A DNA stretch of 9,499 bases from Treponema sp. (GTDB lineage: Bacteria > Spirochaetota > Spirochaetia > Treponematales > UBA12059), in NCBI GenBank assembly GCA_012517645.1, contig JAAYUR010000078.1:1-9499 (forward strand). Direction: 5' to 3'. The position numbers and the translations under genes are program-made. This document shows positions 1 through 7,661 of the stretch, one piece after another (the first letter of the stretch is position 1; the number at the start of each line of letters is the position of its first letter). The notes beneath the pieces are model-generated. The model had not been told where the DNA came from. It ran no database searches and saw only the letters and a list, made by a program, of their open reading frames with translations.

Positions 1-534
1 GTGTACCTGTTCCGGTACGCAATCGAGGAACATCGAGTGGTCCAGTTCGGATACCGGGACGCGGAGGGCCGGAGGACCGATCGAACCGTGGAACCCGCGG
101 CGGTGGTCTATCTCTGGGAGGGGTGGTACCTCTGGGCCTGGTGCCGGCTGCGACGGGACTGGCGGCTCTTCAAGCTCGTCCGGATCGAGCGCCCGAAGAC
201 TCGGATGGAACGATTCGAGCCCCGTCCGGAGCCTTCCGAGGACGCCTGGAGGTCCGTATCCGGCCGTAGGGTAGAGCTGCGCATCCGGGTGGGCCCGTCC
301 GCCCTGACCCGGTTCGAGGAGGACCTGGGCCGGGATTTCGGCGCCCCTGACGGCCGGGGAGGACGCGTCGTCGACCTCCGCATGCCCGACGGGGAATGGC
401 TGTTCAGCTTTCTGTTGGGCTTCGGGGACGGGATCGAGGTCCTGGGCCCTCCGGAGATTCGGGCGGAGTTCGCCGACCGGGCGCGGAAAGTCGCGGAATT
501 ATACGAAAAATCGGGGAATTTTGATAAACCTTGA
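1..534 (+). CDS. WYL-domain transcriptional regulator, C-terminal part (5' truncated by window edge)
   Basis: The visible 177 residues carry the WYL core (Trp42-Tyr43-Leu44, followed by Arg-rich strands through about residue 62). A WCX-type C-terminal domain follows at about residues 88-170, ending in a helix with the usual LxGPPEIRAEFADRARKVAE-like pattern. Family knowledge: such proteins (YafY/PafB type) are about 300 residues, with an N-terminal winged helix that binds DNA and a WYL domain that senses a ligand, often a nucleic acid or nucleotide. The DNA-binding half is absent, so the gene almost certainly begins upstream. The GTG at base 1 is in frame but cannot be verified as a start. 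The gene ends with TGA at 532-534 and converges on the kinase gene. What it regulates cannot be seen from here. Confidence 0.85.
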   Translation: MYLFRYAIEEHRVVQFGYRDAEGRRTDRTVEPAAVVYLWEGWYLWAWCRLRRDWRLFKLVRIERPKTRMERFEPRPEPSEDAWRSVSGRRVELRIRVGPSALTRFEEDLGRDFGAPDGRGGRVVDLRMPDGEWLFSFLLGFGDGIEVLGPPEIRAEFADRARKVAELYEKSGNFDKP

Positions 535-626
535 CATTTTTTGACAAGGTTCTCCGGCAGGCTCTCCTCAAGACCGGCGGATGCTCCGGAAATCCGGAAC
601 GGCCCGCCCCCCTCCGAGGAGGTCCT

Positions 627-857
627 ATGGAACCCTTTTTCTCTCCCTGCGGCATCGACGGTACGGCATGTCCGCGTTGCGGGATTCATGCTTTATACGG
701 ATCGGAGCCCCGGAGCGGACACCGGGAAGCGGCGGGACCCGGCCGGTCAAATCCCGCGGCCGCCCTTCTCTCCCCCGGGCAAATCCGTCCTGCCGGACTT
801 GTCCTTCTTCCCTCCCTTGTCCTTTTTGCCCTCTTTTTTCTTGCGGTCCTTCCCTGA
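627..857 (+). CDS. Possible small Cys-motif protein (doubtful ORF)
   Basis: An ATG at 627 is preceded by a strong Shine-Dalgarno sequence, GAGGAGG at 616-622, with a short 4-nt spacer. It opens a 76-residue frame. The N-terminal part contains Cys8, Cys15 and Cys18 (C-x6-C-x2-C, the last two as CPRCG), which resembles half of a zinc ribbon. The C-terminus is very hydrophobic (about residues 57-76). However, from about base 750 onward the frame runs antisense to the lysine-rich tail of the kinase gene. AAG/AAA lysine codons read backwards give Leu/Phe, so the apparent membrane segment is probably an artefact. The ribosome-binding site and CPRCG motif make it worth listing, but it may be a gene relic or a chance frame. 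Confidence 0.22.
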   Translation: MEPFFSPCGIDGTACPRCGIHALYGSEPRSGHREAAGPGRSNPAAALLSPGQIRPAGLVLLPSLVLFALFFLAVLP

Positions 858-1670
858 CTTCCCGCCCTTGCCCTTAGTCTCCGGATAGACCCGGGGTATC
901 CACTTGAGGCCCTCGATCGGGGGGCGCCGGTAGTCGCCGCCCTGCTGGCGGGGCGGCAGTTCGATGGGTTCGGGGGTAAGGTCCCCGTAGGGGATCTTTC
1001 CCAGGAAATGGACGATGGTGTTGAGCCGGGCGCAGTACTTGTCGTCCGCGTCCACCACGTACCAGGGAGAATCGGGAAGATCCGAGAAGGCGAACATCTC
1101 GTCCTTGGCCTTGGAATACTCCACCCACTTGGACCGGGCGTCCATGTCCATGGGACTCAGTTTCCAGCGCTTTGCGGGATCCCGGAGACGGTCCCGGAAC
1201 CGGGCCTCCTGGATCTCGTCGCTGACGCTGAACCAGTACTTGATCAGGATGATCCCGGAACGCTGGAGCATGCGCTCGAACTCGGGCACGGACCGGGCGA
1301 ACTCGAGGTACTCCTCCTCGGTGCAGAAGCCCATGACCCTCTCCACCCCGGCCCGGTTGTACCAGGACCGGTCGAAGAAGACCATCTCGCCCCCCGTCGG
1401 GAGCTGGGCGACGTAGCGTTGGAAGTACCACTGGTTCCGCTCCCGCTCGGTGGGGGCGGCCAGGGCCGCGATCCGGGCGTAGCGGGGATTGAGCCCCCCG
1501 GTGATGGCCTTGATGACCCCGCCCTTTCCGGCGGCGTCCCGGCCCTCGAACAGCACCACCACCTTGAGCTTCTCGGCCTTGACCCACTCTTGGAGCTTCA
1601 CGAGCTCCACGGTCAGGCGGTCCAGCTCCTCCAGGTACTCCTTCTTCTTCATCGCGGATTTTTCGCCCAT
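747..1670 (-). CDS. ppk2: Polyphosphate kinase 2 (PPK2) family, class I-like
   Basis: This 307-residue protein should transfer phosphate between polyphosphate and nucleoside diphosphates in the cytoplasm. Visible motifs are the Walker A loop GRDAAGKGG at residues 43-51, the Walker B region FFDRSWYNRAGVERVMGF around Asp100-Arg101, the lid segment with KRWKLSPMDMDARSKWVEYS at about 168-187, and the terminal core strand PWYVVDADDK at about 202-211. This single-domain layout and the KLSPMD lid match class I PPK2 enzymes. Whether ADP, GDP or AMP is the acceptor cannot be told from sequence. The start at 1670 is supported by GGAGG six bases upstream; an alternative Met7 at 1652 lacks as good a site. 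Residues from about 265 onward form a Lys/Gly/Asp-rich tail beyond the usual end of the fold. The gene lies about 110 bases downstream of the barrel gene on the same strand with a hairpin between, so read-through expression is possible. Confidence 0.93.
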   Translation of the reverse strand: MGEKSAMKKKEYLEELDRLTVELVKLQEWVKAEKLKVVVLFEGRDAAGKGGVIKAITGGLNPRYARIAALAAPTERERNQWYFQRYVAQLPTGGEMVFFDRSWYNRAGVERVMGFCTEEEYLEFARSVPEFERMLQRSGIILIKYWFSVSDEIQEARFRDRLRDPAKRWKLSPMDMDARSKWVEYSKAKDEMFAFSDLPDSPWYVVDADDKYCARLNTIVHFLGKIPYGDLTPEPIELPPRQQGGDYRRPPIEGLKWIPRVYPETKGKGGKSGKDRKKKEGKKDKGGKKDKSGRTDLPGGEKGGRGI

Positions 1671-1722
1671 GGCATGCCTCCGCCTCCAAGTGTAGCGCAG
1701 GAAGGCTCAAGGCGCGAGGGAG

Positions 1723-1757
1723 GGCTGTCCGAAAACACTCGGCGTTTTCGGACAGCC
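1723..1757. repeat. Long perfect hairpin between kinase and barrel genes
   Basis: Arms GGCTGTCCGAAAAC (1723-1736) and GTTTTCGGACAGCC (1744-1757) are perfectly complementary over 14 bp around a 7-base loop. Neither side is followed by a T-run, so it is not a standard intrinsic terminator. It resembles the hairpin at 9336-9368 in layout (GGGCT, pyrimidine-rich stretch, AAAAC, short loop). It is therefore more likely a member of a dispersed intergenic repeat family, possibly also acting as an mRNA 3'-end stabiliser for the barrel gene. Confidence 0.7.
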
Positions 1758-1780
1758 GGGGTCGGTCGGCGGGGCCGGGA

Positions 1781-3178
1781 TCAGAAGCTGAATTTCAATT
1801 CGAGAAAGAAATAGTCGTTGTCTATGGCGGCGCTCTTGCTGAAGGTCCCGAGCTCCCGGTCCGGATCTCCCTGTGCCAGGAAGGACCCGTATTGTACGGT
1901 CCCGATCTTTATGGTGAGGCCGTCCGATAGCTGGTAGGCGATGGACAGGGTGCCCAGCCAGTCCCGGGCCCCGGTTTCCGCCAGGAACAAGAGCTCCGGC
2001 TGGAGGCTTTCATTCAGGTACTTACCAGCCGCCCGGAAGCTAAGGGCGTTTTCCAGCGGGTAGGCCTGGCCGTCGTACCTGCGGATCATCTCTGCGGACT
2101 GCTGGTCCTCGGGGCTCGGGTAGTCCGTGGGGGCGGTGTAGTTCAGGACGACCCGGGGAGCCCAGGCCAGGGAGAGGGTGGTCGTGCCGTTCCGGAAAGT
2201 CCGGGACGCCTGGACCACTCCCTGGATGAAGGGATTCTTTTCCACGGGGCTGACTCCGTCCATGTCCTTGGTGAGATTCAAGGCCCACTCGGTGCGAAGG
2301 TCGAAGCCCCCGACCGTGTAGACTCCGTCCAGCCCGAGCTGGTGGATCCGGTTATGCGTCGGGGTGTAGGTGATGGTGGTCGACGGACCTCCGACCACGG
2401 ATACGGTGAAATCCGGGTAGCGGTCCAAATAGGTAAAATAACTTGCAGAGAACGAAAGGTTCCCCAGGTAGAAGAGGCTCCGCAGACCACCTTCCGCGTT
2501 CTCAAGGCTCAGCTCCGGGTAGGAGTCCTCCTCGATGACGATAGTAGTCGGCCCCGCGGATATGGTCATAGCAAGGGACGGAAGATCGTTGGGGATGCTC
2601 ACCGGGAGCATGATCCCCTGGATGGTCCCCCGGTTGTTCGGGAGGTACCAGGTCGCGTTGAGCATCCACGAGGCGATCTTCTGTTCGTCCAGGGTCGTGG
2701 AATACCGGGTTCCCTGGTGACGGGCGTTCAGGGTATCCGTAGGGTTGTTCCCGTCCGCGAGCCCCCAGGCGGCGACCTGCTTGCCCAGGCGAAGGTCCAG
2801 ATCCCCCAGGCTCGCTTCCACCCAGGCCTCCTTCAGCTCCGCCGTACCCGACAGGCGGGAGTTACCCCTAAGGCTCGCGGAGAGAAGACGACCGTCCCAG
2901 GAGGATTCCCAGTCCGCGGCATCGGCCAAGCCCGCGGCGTTGATGTAGGTCTCCGCGGAAACCGTATAGGCGAACGCGTCGCCCAGATCGCCCCGCAGGG
3001 CTCCCGTACCCCGAAGGCCCGCAAAGGCCAGGGCCTCGTTTTGGCCGGGCTGAACAAAGGCGGACGGAGTCAAGGCGGCGGTAAACCGGACACCCTGGGC
3101 CGGGGCCGCCGCGGCAAGAACCAAGACAAGAACCGTCAAGAGGGCGGATCGACGCACTAGCGCGGATATTCCCGACAT
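1781..3178 (-). CDS. Outer-membrane beta-barrel protein (DUF1302-like porin)
   Basis: This 465-residue protein starts with a Sec signal peptide: Arg9-Arg10, a Leu/Val/Ala core, then APAQG with probable cleavage near residue 27. The rest is a series of alternating amphipathic strands, and the protein ends in Phe (LELKFSF), the classic signal for barrel insertion by the BAM complex. A conserved-looking block, LRLGKQVAAWGLADG then NPTDTLNARH (about 129-154), resembles the RxGxQxxxWG...D motif of DUF1302-type barrels, but that family assignment is inference. The start ATG lies only 3 bases after the stop of the LolA-like gene, with GGAAGG in that gene's last codons as ribosome site, so the two are co-translated. 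Its neighbours suggest it is the outer-membrane component for material handled by the RND pump. Confidence 0.82.
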   Translation of the reverse strand: MSGISALVRRSALLTVLVLVLAAAAPAQGVRFTAALTPSAFVQPGQNEALAFAGLRGTGALRGDLGDAFAYTVSAETYINAAGLADAADWESSWDGRLLSASLRGNSRLSGTAELKEAWVEASLGDLDLRLGKQVAAWGLADGNNPTDTLNARHQGTRYSTTLDEQKIASWMLNATWYLPNNRGTIQGIMLPVSIPNDLPSLAMTISAGPTTIVIEEDSYPELSLENAEGGLRSLFYLGNLSFSASYFTYLDRYPDFTVSVVGGPSTTITYTPTHNRIHQLGLDGVYTVGGFDLRTEWALNLTKDMDGVSPVEKNPFIQGVVQASRTFRNGTTTLSLAWAPRVVLNYTAPTDYPSPEDQQSAEMIRRYDGQAYPLENALSFRAAGKYLNESLQPELLFLAETGARDWLGTLSIAYQLSDGLTIKIGTVQYGSFLAQGDPDRELGTFSKSAAIDNDYFFLELKFSF

Positions 3179-3181
3179 GGT

Positions 3182-3997
3182 CTACCTTCCCCGTTCCACG
3201 AACCGCACCGTGAAATACTTGTCGTCGATGCCGGAAAGAATGTTGGTTTTCTCGAAGCGCCAGATGGTCTTGCCGCCGGTTCCCAGGTTCTGCATCTCCA
3301 TGGCGTCGAACTGCCAGTACTTGCCGTCCACAAGGCGCTGACCCTGGATGACCAGGCGCTTGCTCAGTTTCCCCGAAGCGTCGTAGTACTCGCTCTGCTT
3401 TGTGGTGGCGTGTTCCAGGTCAATCCAGCGAAGGATCTTGCTGTAGCCGTAATTCTTGATCACCTGGGGCGTCCTTGCCGTATACTCGACCTTCGCGTAC
3501 TGTCGGCCGCCCATAGCTTCGGTTCCCAGCAGTTTGACCGTAAAGTCCTTTCTCTCCAGGGTTCCGATATCCGCGAAGGTAAAATCGGAACCCAGAAAGG
3601 CTCCGGTCTTGGAATCGCCCCCGCTGGTTCCGATGGTGCGCACCTTCCTCAGAGCCGGGATGTAGATGTACTGTTCATCGTCCTTGGCCGGGTCCTTGTA
3701 ATCGATGGTCAAGAACCGCGTATCCCGGACGTCGGCGGGGGACAGGAAGATCAGAGTCTGTTTTGTCGTATCGTCCGCCTCGGTCTTGGAGTAGGCCTTG
3801 ATCTCACGAATCCGCTCCTGGCCCGCCTTGTTGAGGATGATCATTTTCATGTCCCCTTCGGTGGCCGTAGGGCGGGGCTGATTTTCGTTCCTGCTTAGAA
3901 GAGTTTCCAGGTTGACATCCTGGGCGAAGGATCCCATCCCGAGGATCCCGCCCAAGAGCGCGGCAATAATCGTCCGTCGCTTGCACCGTCCGTCCAT
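3182..3997 (-). CDS. Periplasmic LolA-like outer-membrane lipoprotein-sorting-type protein
   Basis: This 271-residue protein has an N-terminal signal peptide (KRR at 6-8, hydrophobic core 9-24, cleavage probably after SFA near residue 25) and no lipobox, so it should be soluble in the periplasm. The mature part shows the pattern of the LolA-like family often named outer membrane lipoprotein-sorting protein: an early MKMIILNKAGQERIREIK strand pair (about 50-67), DPAKDDEQYIYIPALRKVR (about 102-120) and GAFLGSDFTFADIG (about 132-145). Family members have a half-barrel fold that holds acyl chains. The cargo here is unknown and need not be lipoprotein. I choose ATG 3997 because GGAGG sits five bases upstream; the in-frame ATG at 4009 overlaps that site and has no good signal of its own. 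It is the middle gene between the RND pump and the barrel. Confidence 0.85.
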   Translation of the reverse strand: MDGRCKRRTIIAALLGGILGMGSFAQDVNLETLLSRNENQPRPTATEGDMKMIILNKAGQERIREIKAYSKTEADDTTKQTLIFLSPADVRDTRFLTIDYKDPAKDDEQYIYIPALRKVRTIGTSGGDSKTGAFLGSDFTFADIGTLERKDFTVKLLGTEAMGGRQYAKVEYTARTPQVIKNYGYSKILRWIDLEHATTKQSEYYDASGKLSKRLVIQGQRLVDGKYWQFDAMEMQNLGTGGKTIWRFEKTNILSGIDDKYFTVRFVERGR

Positions 3998-4073
3998 ACA
4001 TACCTCCATACATTCTCTGTCCGGATCGCCGCGACATCATGGCCCGGCGTATCCGCTCGGTTAAACGACCCGA

Positions 4074-4114
4074 CGGGCTCCTGCGCCCGGCGGCCGTACG
4101 GACCCGCCTGTACG
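4074..4114 (-). other. Two adjacent hairpins in the pump / LolA-like intercistronic gap
   Basis: The 150-base gap between the pump stop and the LolA-like start contains two small stems. One is CGTACGG (4095-4101) with CC-T-GTACG (4107-4114). The other is CGGGC (4074-4078) with GCCCG (4085-4089). No T-run follows and no convincing promoter is visible in the gap. They could stabilise or process the mRNA, or be fortuitous in GC-rich DNA. Confidence 0.3.
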
Positions 4115-4147
4115 ACCGCTTCTATCGGGATTCAAAGGCACCTTCGT

Positions 4148-7021
4148 CTAGAGATCGTCCTCGCAGACGCTCTTCAACGCCTCCCTCCGGAGGAACTTGG
4201 GCCGTGCCAGCTTGAGCAAGGCCGGCAGGAGGGTAACCGCGAAGGTGGAGCTGGTGACCATGATCAGTGCAAGCAGCAGCCCCATGAAGAAGTTCCCCCG
4301 AAGCTGACTGAACATGAGGGCAGAGAATCCCGCGGCTACCGCCAAGGCGTTGAAGAAGATTCCCTTGCCCGTGGTTTCCATGGTCGCCCGGACTCCCTCG
4401 TCGTAGTCCAGGGTACACAGGTAGCTCTTGAGCCGCTCCAGGAAGTGGAGGGTATAGTCGATTCCGACTCCTATCCCGATGGACGCGATGGTGGCCGTGG
4501 AGATATCGATGGGAATGTTCAAAAGCCCCATGAGACCGAAGTTGAAGAGCAGGGAGGCGCTCAGCGGGATGATGGAAAAGAAGCCCTCCACAAGGCTCCG
4601 GGACAAGAGCGAGATGAACAGGAACACGATGATCAGGGAGGCCAGCACCGAGGAGATCTGACTTTCCACCAGAAGCCTCAGTACGGCAAGGGTAAGATTG
4701 GAGAGACCCGTGATATCCGCGGATACGCCCGCCGGAAAACCTTTCGCGATATAGGCTCGAGCCTCCCTCTGGATCTGCCCGATCAGCGTGGAGCTCGCGG
4801 TCTTGATGAAGACGTTGATATTGGCGGTTTTCCGGGGGCTGTCCAGGAAGGCTTCGATGTTCTCGGGCTTGCCGGAATTCTCGTACTGGAATACCAGCTG
4901 ACCCGCATATATCCTGCCGGGAACCAGGTCGGTGGCCTTGCCGGATTCCAGATCCACCTTGCGGATATAATCGCCCATATCGAGAACGGCCGCCCCGTCG
5001 GAGATCGAAAAATCCGTCCCCTCCTCGTAGGAAGCCAGAACCTCGTTGGTTTCCGAATCTTTTTCCACAAGCCGGTTTCCGGCATAGGAGTACACCTCGG
5101 CGGTGACGGGAACGGGATTCTCCTCGTCGGGGATCTTGTTGAAGGACTCGTCGTCGTTGTTGAAAGCCTTGTTGATGCCCTTGATGAAGGTGACGATGGA
5201 TTGGGATCCCCCGACGATATCCTCTCCCCGGACCCAGTTCGGATCCTCGGGTCCGATCACCTTGTCCTTGTAGATCCGCAGCTGCTCAAGCCTCGCCTGG
5301 AGCCCGTCGATGGCTTTCAGGGTGGAGGGCTCGAGTATCGCTCCGTCCTCTCCCACGCCGGCGATGATGGTCATCACCGTGATGCCCGTGAAGTTTTTGT
5401 TCAGGTATTCCGACGCGGTCCGGACCTCGCTTCCCTTCTTGAAGGAATTGATGGTGTTGGTCTCGAACTTCACCCGGGGTATGAAGGCCGCGAGAAACGC
5501 CAGGATGACCAAGCTCAGAACCACGGCCATTTTAGGATGGCGGACGACGGAATCCCCCAGGCCTCCTAGAATCCCGGCCAGGCGCCCCTTCGCTTGCGGG
5601 GATCGGTGTACCGCCTTCTTGGGAGCCCGAAGCACCGCCATGATCGCGGGGGTCAGCGTCAAGCTGAGTACGAGCGCGAAGAGTATGCCCAGGGCGGAGA
5701 GGATTCCGAACATCCGCAGGGCGTCGATGCGGGAAACCGCCAGGGACATGAACCCGATGAACGTGGTGGCGCCCGCGAGGAAAACCGGCAGAGCCACCCG
5801 GCTTACCGTTTCTTCTATGGCCGCCTTCTTGTCTGGGATCTTCCCCAGCTCTTCATAGTACCGGTTGATCACGTGGATGGTGTACGCGGTTCCCACGGCT
5901 ATCAGGATGATGGGAAGCACCATGGTGGCCGTCGAGATCGATTGGTTCAGCCATCCCATCAGCCCCATGGCCCAGACGACCGAGAGGATCACGTTCCCCA
6001 AGGGGAGCAGGACTCCCCGGACGGACCGGAACGAAAGATACAGCACGACGACAATGATCAGGACCACGATCGGGAAGAGCATGGAAAGATCCTGCACCAA
6101 GAGCCGGGTCACGATTCCGCTTACCGCCCGGGAGCCGGAGATGTAGATCCTCCCGTCGATCCGGTTCTCCAGCAAGGGCAGGGCCAGGGAGATCCGGTCA
6201 TAGAACGGAATGCCCTTGTCGACGAAGTGAACGGATCCGGAACCCCCGCTCGCTTCCTTCACGAGGGCGACCAGGGAGGCGAGAAGTTCTTTTCCGTCCG
6301 CCTCATCGGTCGGTACGGCCAGTATCTGGACATTACCTCGTTTCACGCCATTATGCGGATCCAGGGCGTAGACGGCCGCCAGCTCAAACCGATCATCGGG
6401 GGACGTCCCGGAATATGTGCGCCTCAGCCCCGGAATCCCGGCCAGCCGGGACGCGAGATCGTCCCGGTAGAGCTCCGGAACCTGGATTATGTAACGCGGC
6501 ACCGGCTCGGTATCGAGGTTTTCCTTCAAGGTTATGATGAGAGCCGTGGATGTTCCGTCCTTGCCGACCAAGGTCTTGGTGAGATCGTTGGAAAGAATCG
6601 TGGACTTGAATGCCTTGACAGCCTCGGGGGTTCGGGGAACCTCGGACATCGCCGGCTCTATGTTGATCCCGGCCTGGGTGCCCTTGATCAGGCTGGCGGA
6701 ACTCAGGGAAAGCACGGACTTGACTCCGGGCAGAAGCTCGATCCTGTCGCTCCACGCCTTTACCTGGGTCAAGACTTCCGGAGTGAATACACCCTTCGAA
6801 TGGGTCAGGGCGATCAAGAGAAAGTCATCGGCAGGAAAGATTTTCCCCACTTGATCGTAAAAGACTTTTTCCGGAATGGTGGACGGGATATCGTCGGTCA
6901 AATCCGTATCCACCCTCAAGCGAACCATGCCGCTCCCCAGCCCTGCGGTTAGGGCAAGAATGCTCAGAATGACGAGGACGGGGTGTCGGATCAGGAACCG
7001 GGAAACAGGACGAAAACTCAA
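4148..7021 (-). CDS. RND/MMPL-family inner-membrane exporter
   Basis: This 957-residue protein has the duplicated RND layout. TM1 is at about 14-33, followed by a first periplasmic domain (about 34-305). TM2-6 lie at about 314-462 and TM7 at about 498-515. A second periplasmic domain (about 516-780) precedes TM8-12 at about 790-937. The second half contains GVGIDYTLHFLERL (851-864) with Asp855-Tyr856, the proton-relay pair of MMPL proteins; the matching first-half site reads AVGTAYTIH (375-383), with Ala379 in place of Asp. This points to the hydrophobe exporter branch (COG1033-like) rather than drug-efflux AcrB. The start is TTG at 7021, sharing TTGA with the repressor stop, with AAGGAG seven bases upstream, so translation is coupled. 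The second periplasmic domain carries an apparent extra insertion (about 640-706). Its substrate is probably a lipid or other hydrophobic molecule, by inference. Confidence 0.92.
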   Translation of the reverse strand: MSFRPVSRFLIRHPVLVILSILALTAGLGSGMVRLRVDTDLTDDIPSTIPEKVFYDQVGKIFPADDFLLIALTHSKGVFTPEVLTQVKAWSDRIELLPGVKSVLSLSSASLIKGTQAGINIEPAMSEVPRTPEAVKAFKSTILSNDLTKTLVGKDGTSTALIITLKENLDTEPVPRYIIQVPELYRDDLASRLAGIPGLRRTYSGTSPDDRFELAAVYALDPHNGVKRGNVQILAVPTDEADGKELLASLVALVKEASGGSGSVHFVDKGIPFYDRISLALPLLENRIDGRIYISGSRAVSGIVTRLLVQDLSMLFPIVVLIIVVVLYLSFRSVRGVLLPLGNVILSVVWAMGLMGWLNQSISTATMVLPIILIAVGTAYTIHVINRYYEELGKIPDKKAAIEETVSRVALPVFLAGATTFIGFMSLAVSRIDALRMFGILSALGILFALVLSLTLTPAIMAVLRAPKKAVHRSPQAKGRLAGILGGLGDSVVRHPKMAVVLSLVILAFLAAFIPRVKFETNTINSFKKGSEVRTASEYLNKNFTGITVMTIIAGVGEDGAILEPSTLKAIDGLQARLEQLRIYKDKVIGPEDPNWVRGEDIVGGSQSIVTFIKGINKAFNNDDESFNKIPDEENPVPVTAEVYSYAGNRLVEKDSETNEVLASYEEGTDFSISDGAAVLDMGDYIRKVDLESGKATDLVPGRIYAGQLVFQYENSGKPENIEAFLDSPRKTANINVFIKTASSTLIGQIQREARAYIAKGFPAGVSADITGLSNLTLAVLRLLVESQISSVLASLIIVFLFISLLSRSLVEGFFSIIPLSASLLFNFGLMGLLNIPIDISTATIASIGIGVGIDYTLHFLERLKSYLCTLDYDEGVRATMETTGKGIFFNALAVAAGFSALMFSQLRGNFFMGLLLALIMVTSSTFAVTLLPALLKLARPKFLRREALKSVCEDDL

Positions 7022-7629
7022 GGCTGTACTCCTTTCATGATGATGCGGCTTACCATTCGGCTCAGGTCTGTCGGCGGCATCCTCCGTATTCCGGGCATGC
7101 CTCCGTGGAGGAGAACCCCGCTCAGCATGCTCAAGATCAAAGTCCCCATGGTCATAGGATCCAGGGCGATGAACGAACCGCCTGCGATTCCCTCCTCGAT
7201 GAATTGCATGATGAGCTTGGGAATCTTGGAGGAAAGTCGATGGATCTCCTCTTTTTCCGGGGACGGGGGCAGGATCCCCAAAAGGTTGTTGATATGGTGT
7301 TCCAGGTAAAAATACCCCGGCTCTTCCCTGCCTTGGGTGATGTAATACTCAAGAAGTCTTTGAAGACGATCCGAGTGGTTCCCCTCCCCCTGACGCAGGA
7401 TGCGGGAGATCTCCCGGTTGGCCTGCTCCAGGTATTGCCGGGTCAAGTGGATAAGCAAATCGTTCTTGTTCTTGAAATAATGGTAGAGCGCGGGCTTGGT
7501 CTGGCCCAGGCGCCGGGCCAGTTTCTCGATGGTCATTCCCTCAAAACCCTCTTGGGCGCAGATTTCCAGAGCCGCTCGAAGGATCCGCCGCTTCGACTCT
7601 TCGTACAGTTCCTTGGAAAACGCCCGCAT
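7018..7629 (-). CDS. TetR/AcrR-family transcriptional repressor
   Basis: This 203-residue protein has the N-terminal TetR DNA-binding domain: helix 1 ILRAALEICAQEGFEG (16-31), then the helix-turn-helix MTIEKLARRLGQTKPALYHY (32-51) and FKNKNDLL. The C-terminal helical part (about 60-203) is the ligand-binding and dimerisation region and is not recognisable beyond that. AAGGAGG sits four bases before ATG 7629. Its stop overlaps the TTG start of the exporter gene, so it heads the four-gene cluster and most likely represses its own operon in response to the pump's substrate, as is typical for TetR-RND pairs. A candidate promoter and palindrome lie just upstream (7662-7694). Confidence 0.93.
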   Translation of the reverse strand: MRAFSKELYEESKRRILRAALEICAQEGFEGMTIEKLARRLGQTKPALYHYFKNKNDLLIHLTRQYLEQANREISRILRQGEGNHSDRLQRLLEYYITQGREEPGYFYLEHHINNLLGILPPSPEKEEIHRLSSKIPKLIMQFIEEGIAGGSFIALDPMTMGTLILSMLSGVLLHGGMPGIRRMPPTDLSRMVSRIIMKGVQP

Positions 7630-7661
7630 GAAGCCTCCTTTCCATTTCGAGAGCCGGTTTA

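Noticed and set aside
527..551. AACCTTG/CAAGGTT stem and doubled TTGACA after the WYL gene
   Set aside because: The stem has 7 bp and no following T-run, so it is a poor terminator. No -10 box follows either TTGACA at proper spacing.
1723..1757. Hairpin taken as intrinsic terminator for the barrel gene
   Set aside because: The stem is strong but followed by a GC-rich sequence (TCCCTCGCGCC on the minus strand), so it lacks the U-tract needed for a normal intrinsic terminator.
1008..3160. Long + strand ORFs opposite the kinase and barrel genes
   Set aside because: Antisense shadows of well-supported genes, without ribosome sites or recognisable motifs.
4010..4147. Internal promoter before the LolA-like gene
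   Set aside because: The best candidate (TTGAAT, 17 bases, TACAGG) matches the -10 consensus poorly, and the gene order favours one transcript.
4445..6952. Two long + strand ORFs (374 and 452 codons) opposite the exporter
   Set aside because: They are antisense to a clearly recognisable RND protein. They owe their length to GC-rich third positions, have His/Gly/Asp/Gln-biased composition and match no motif.
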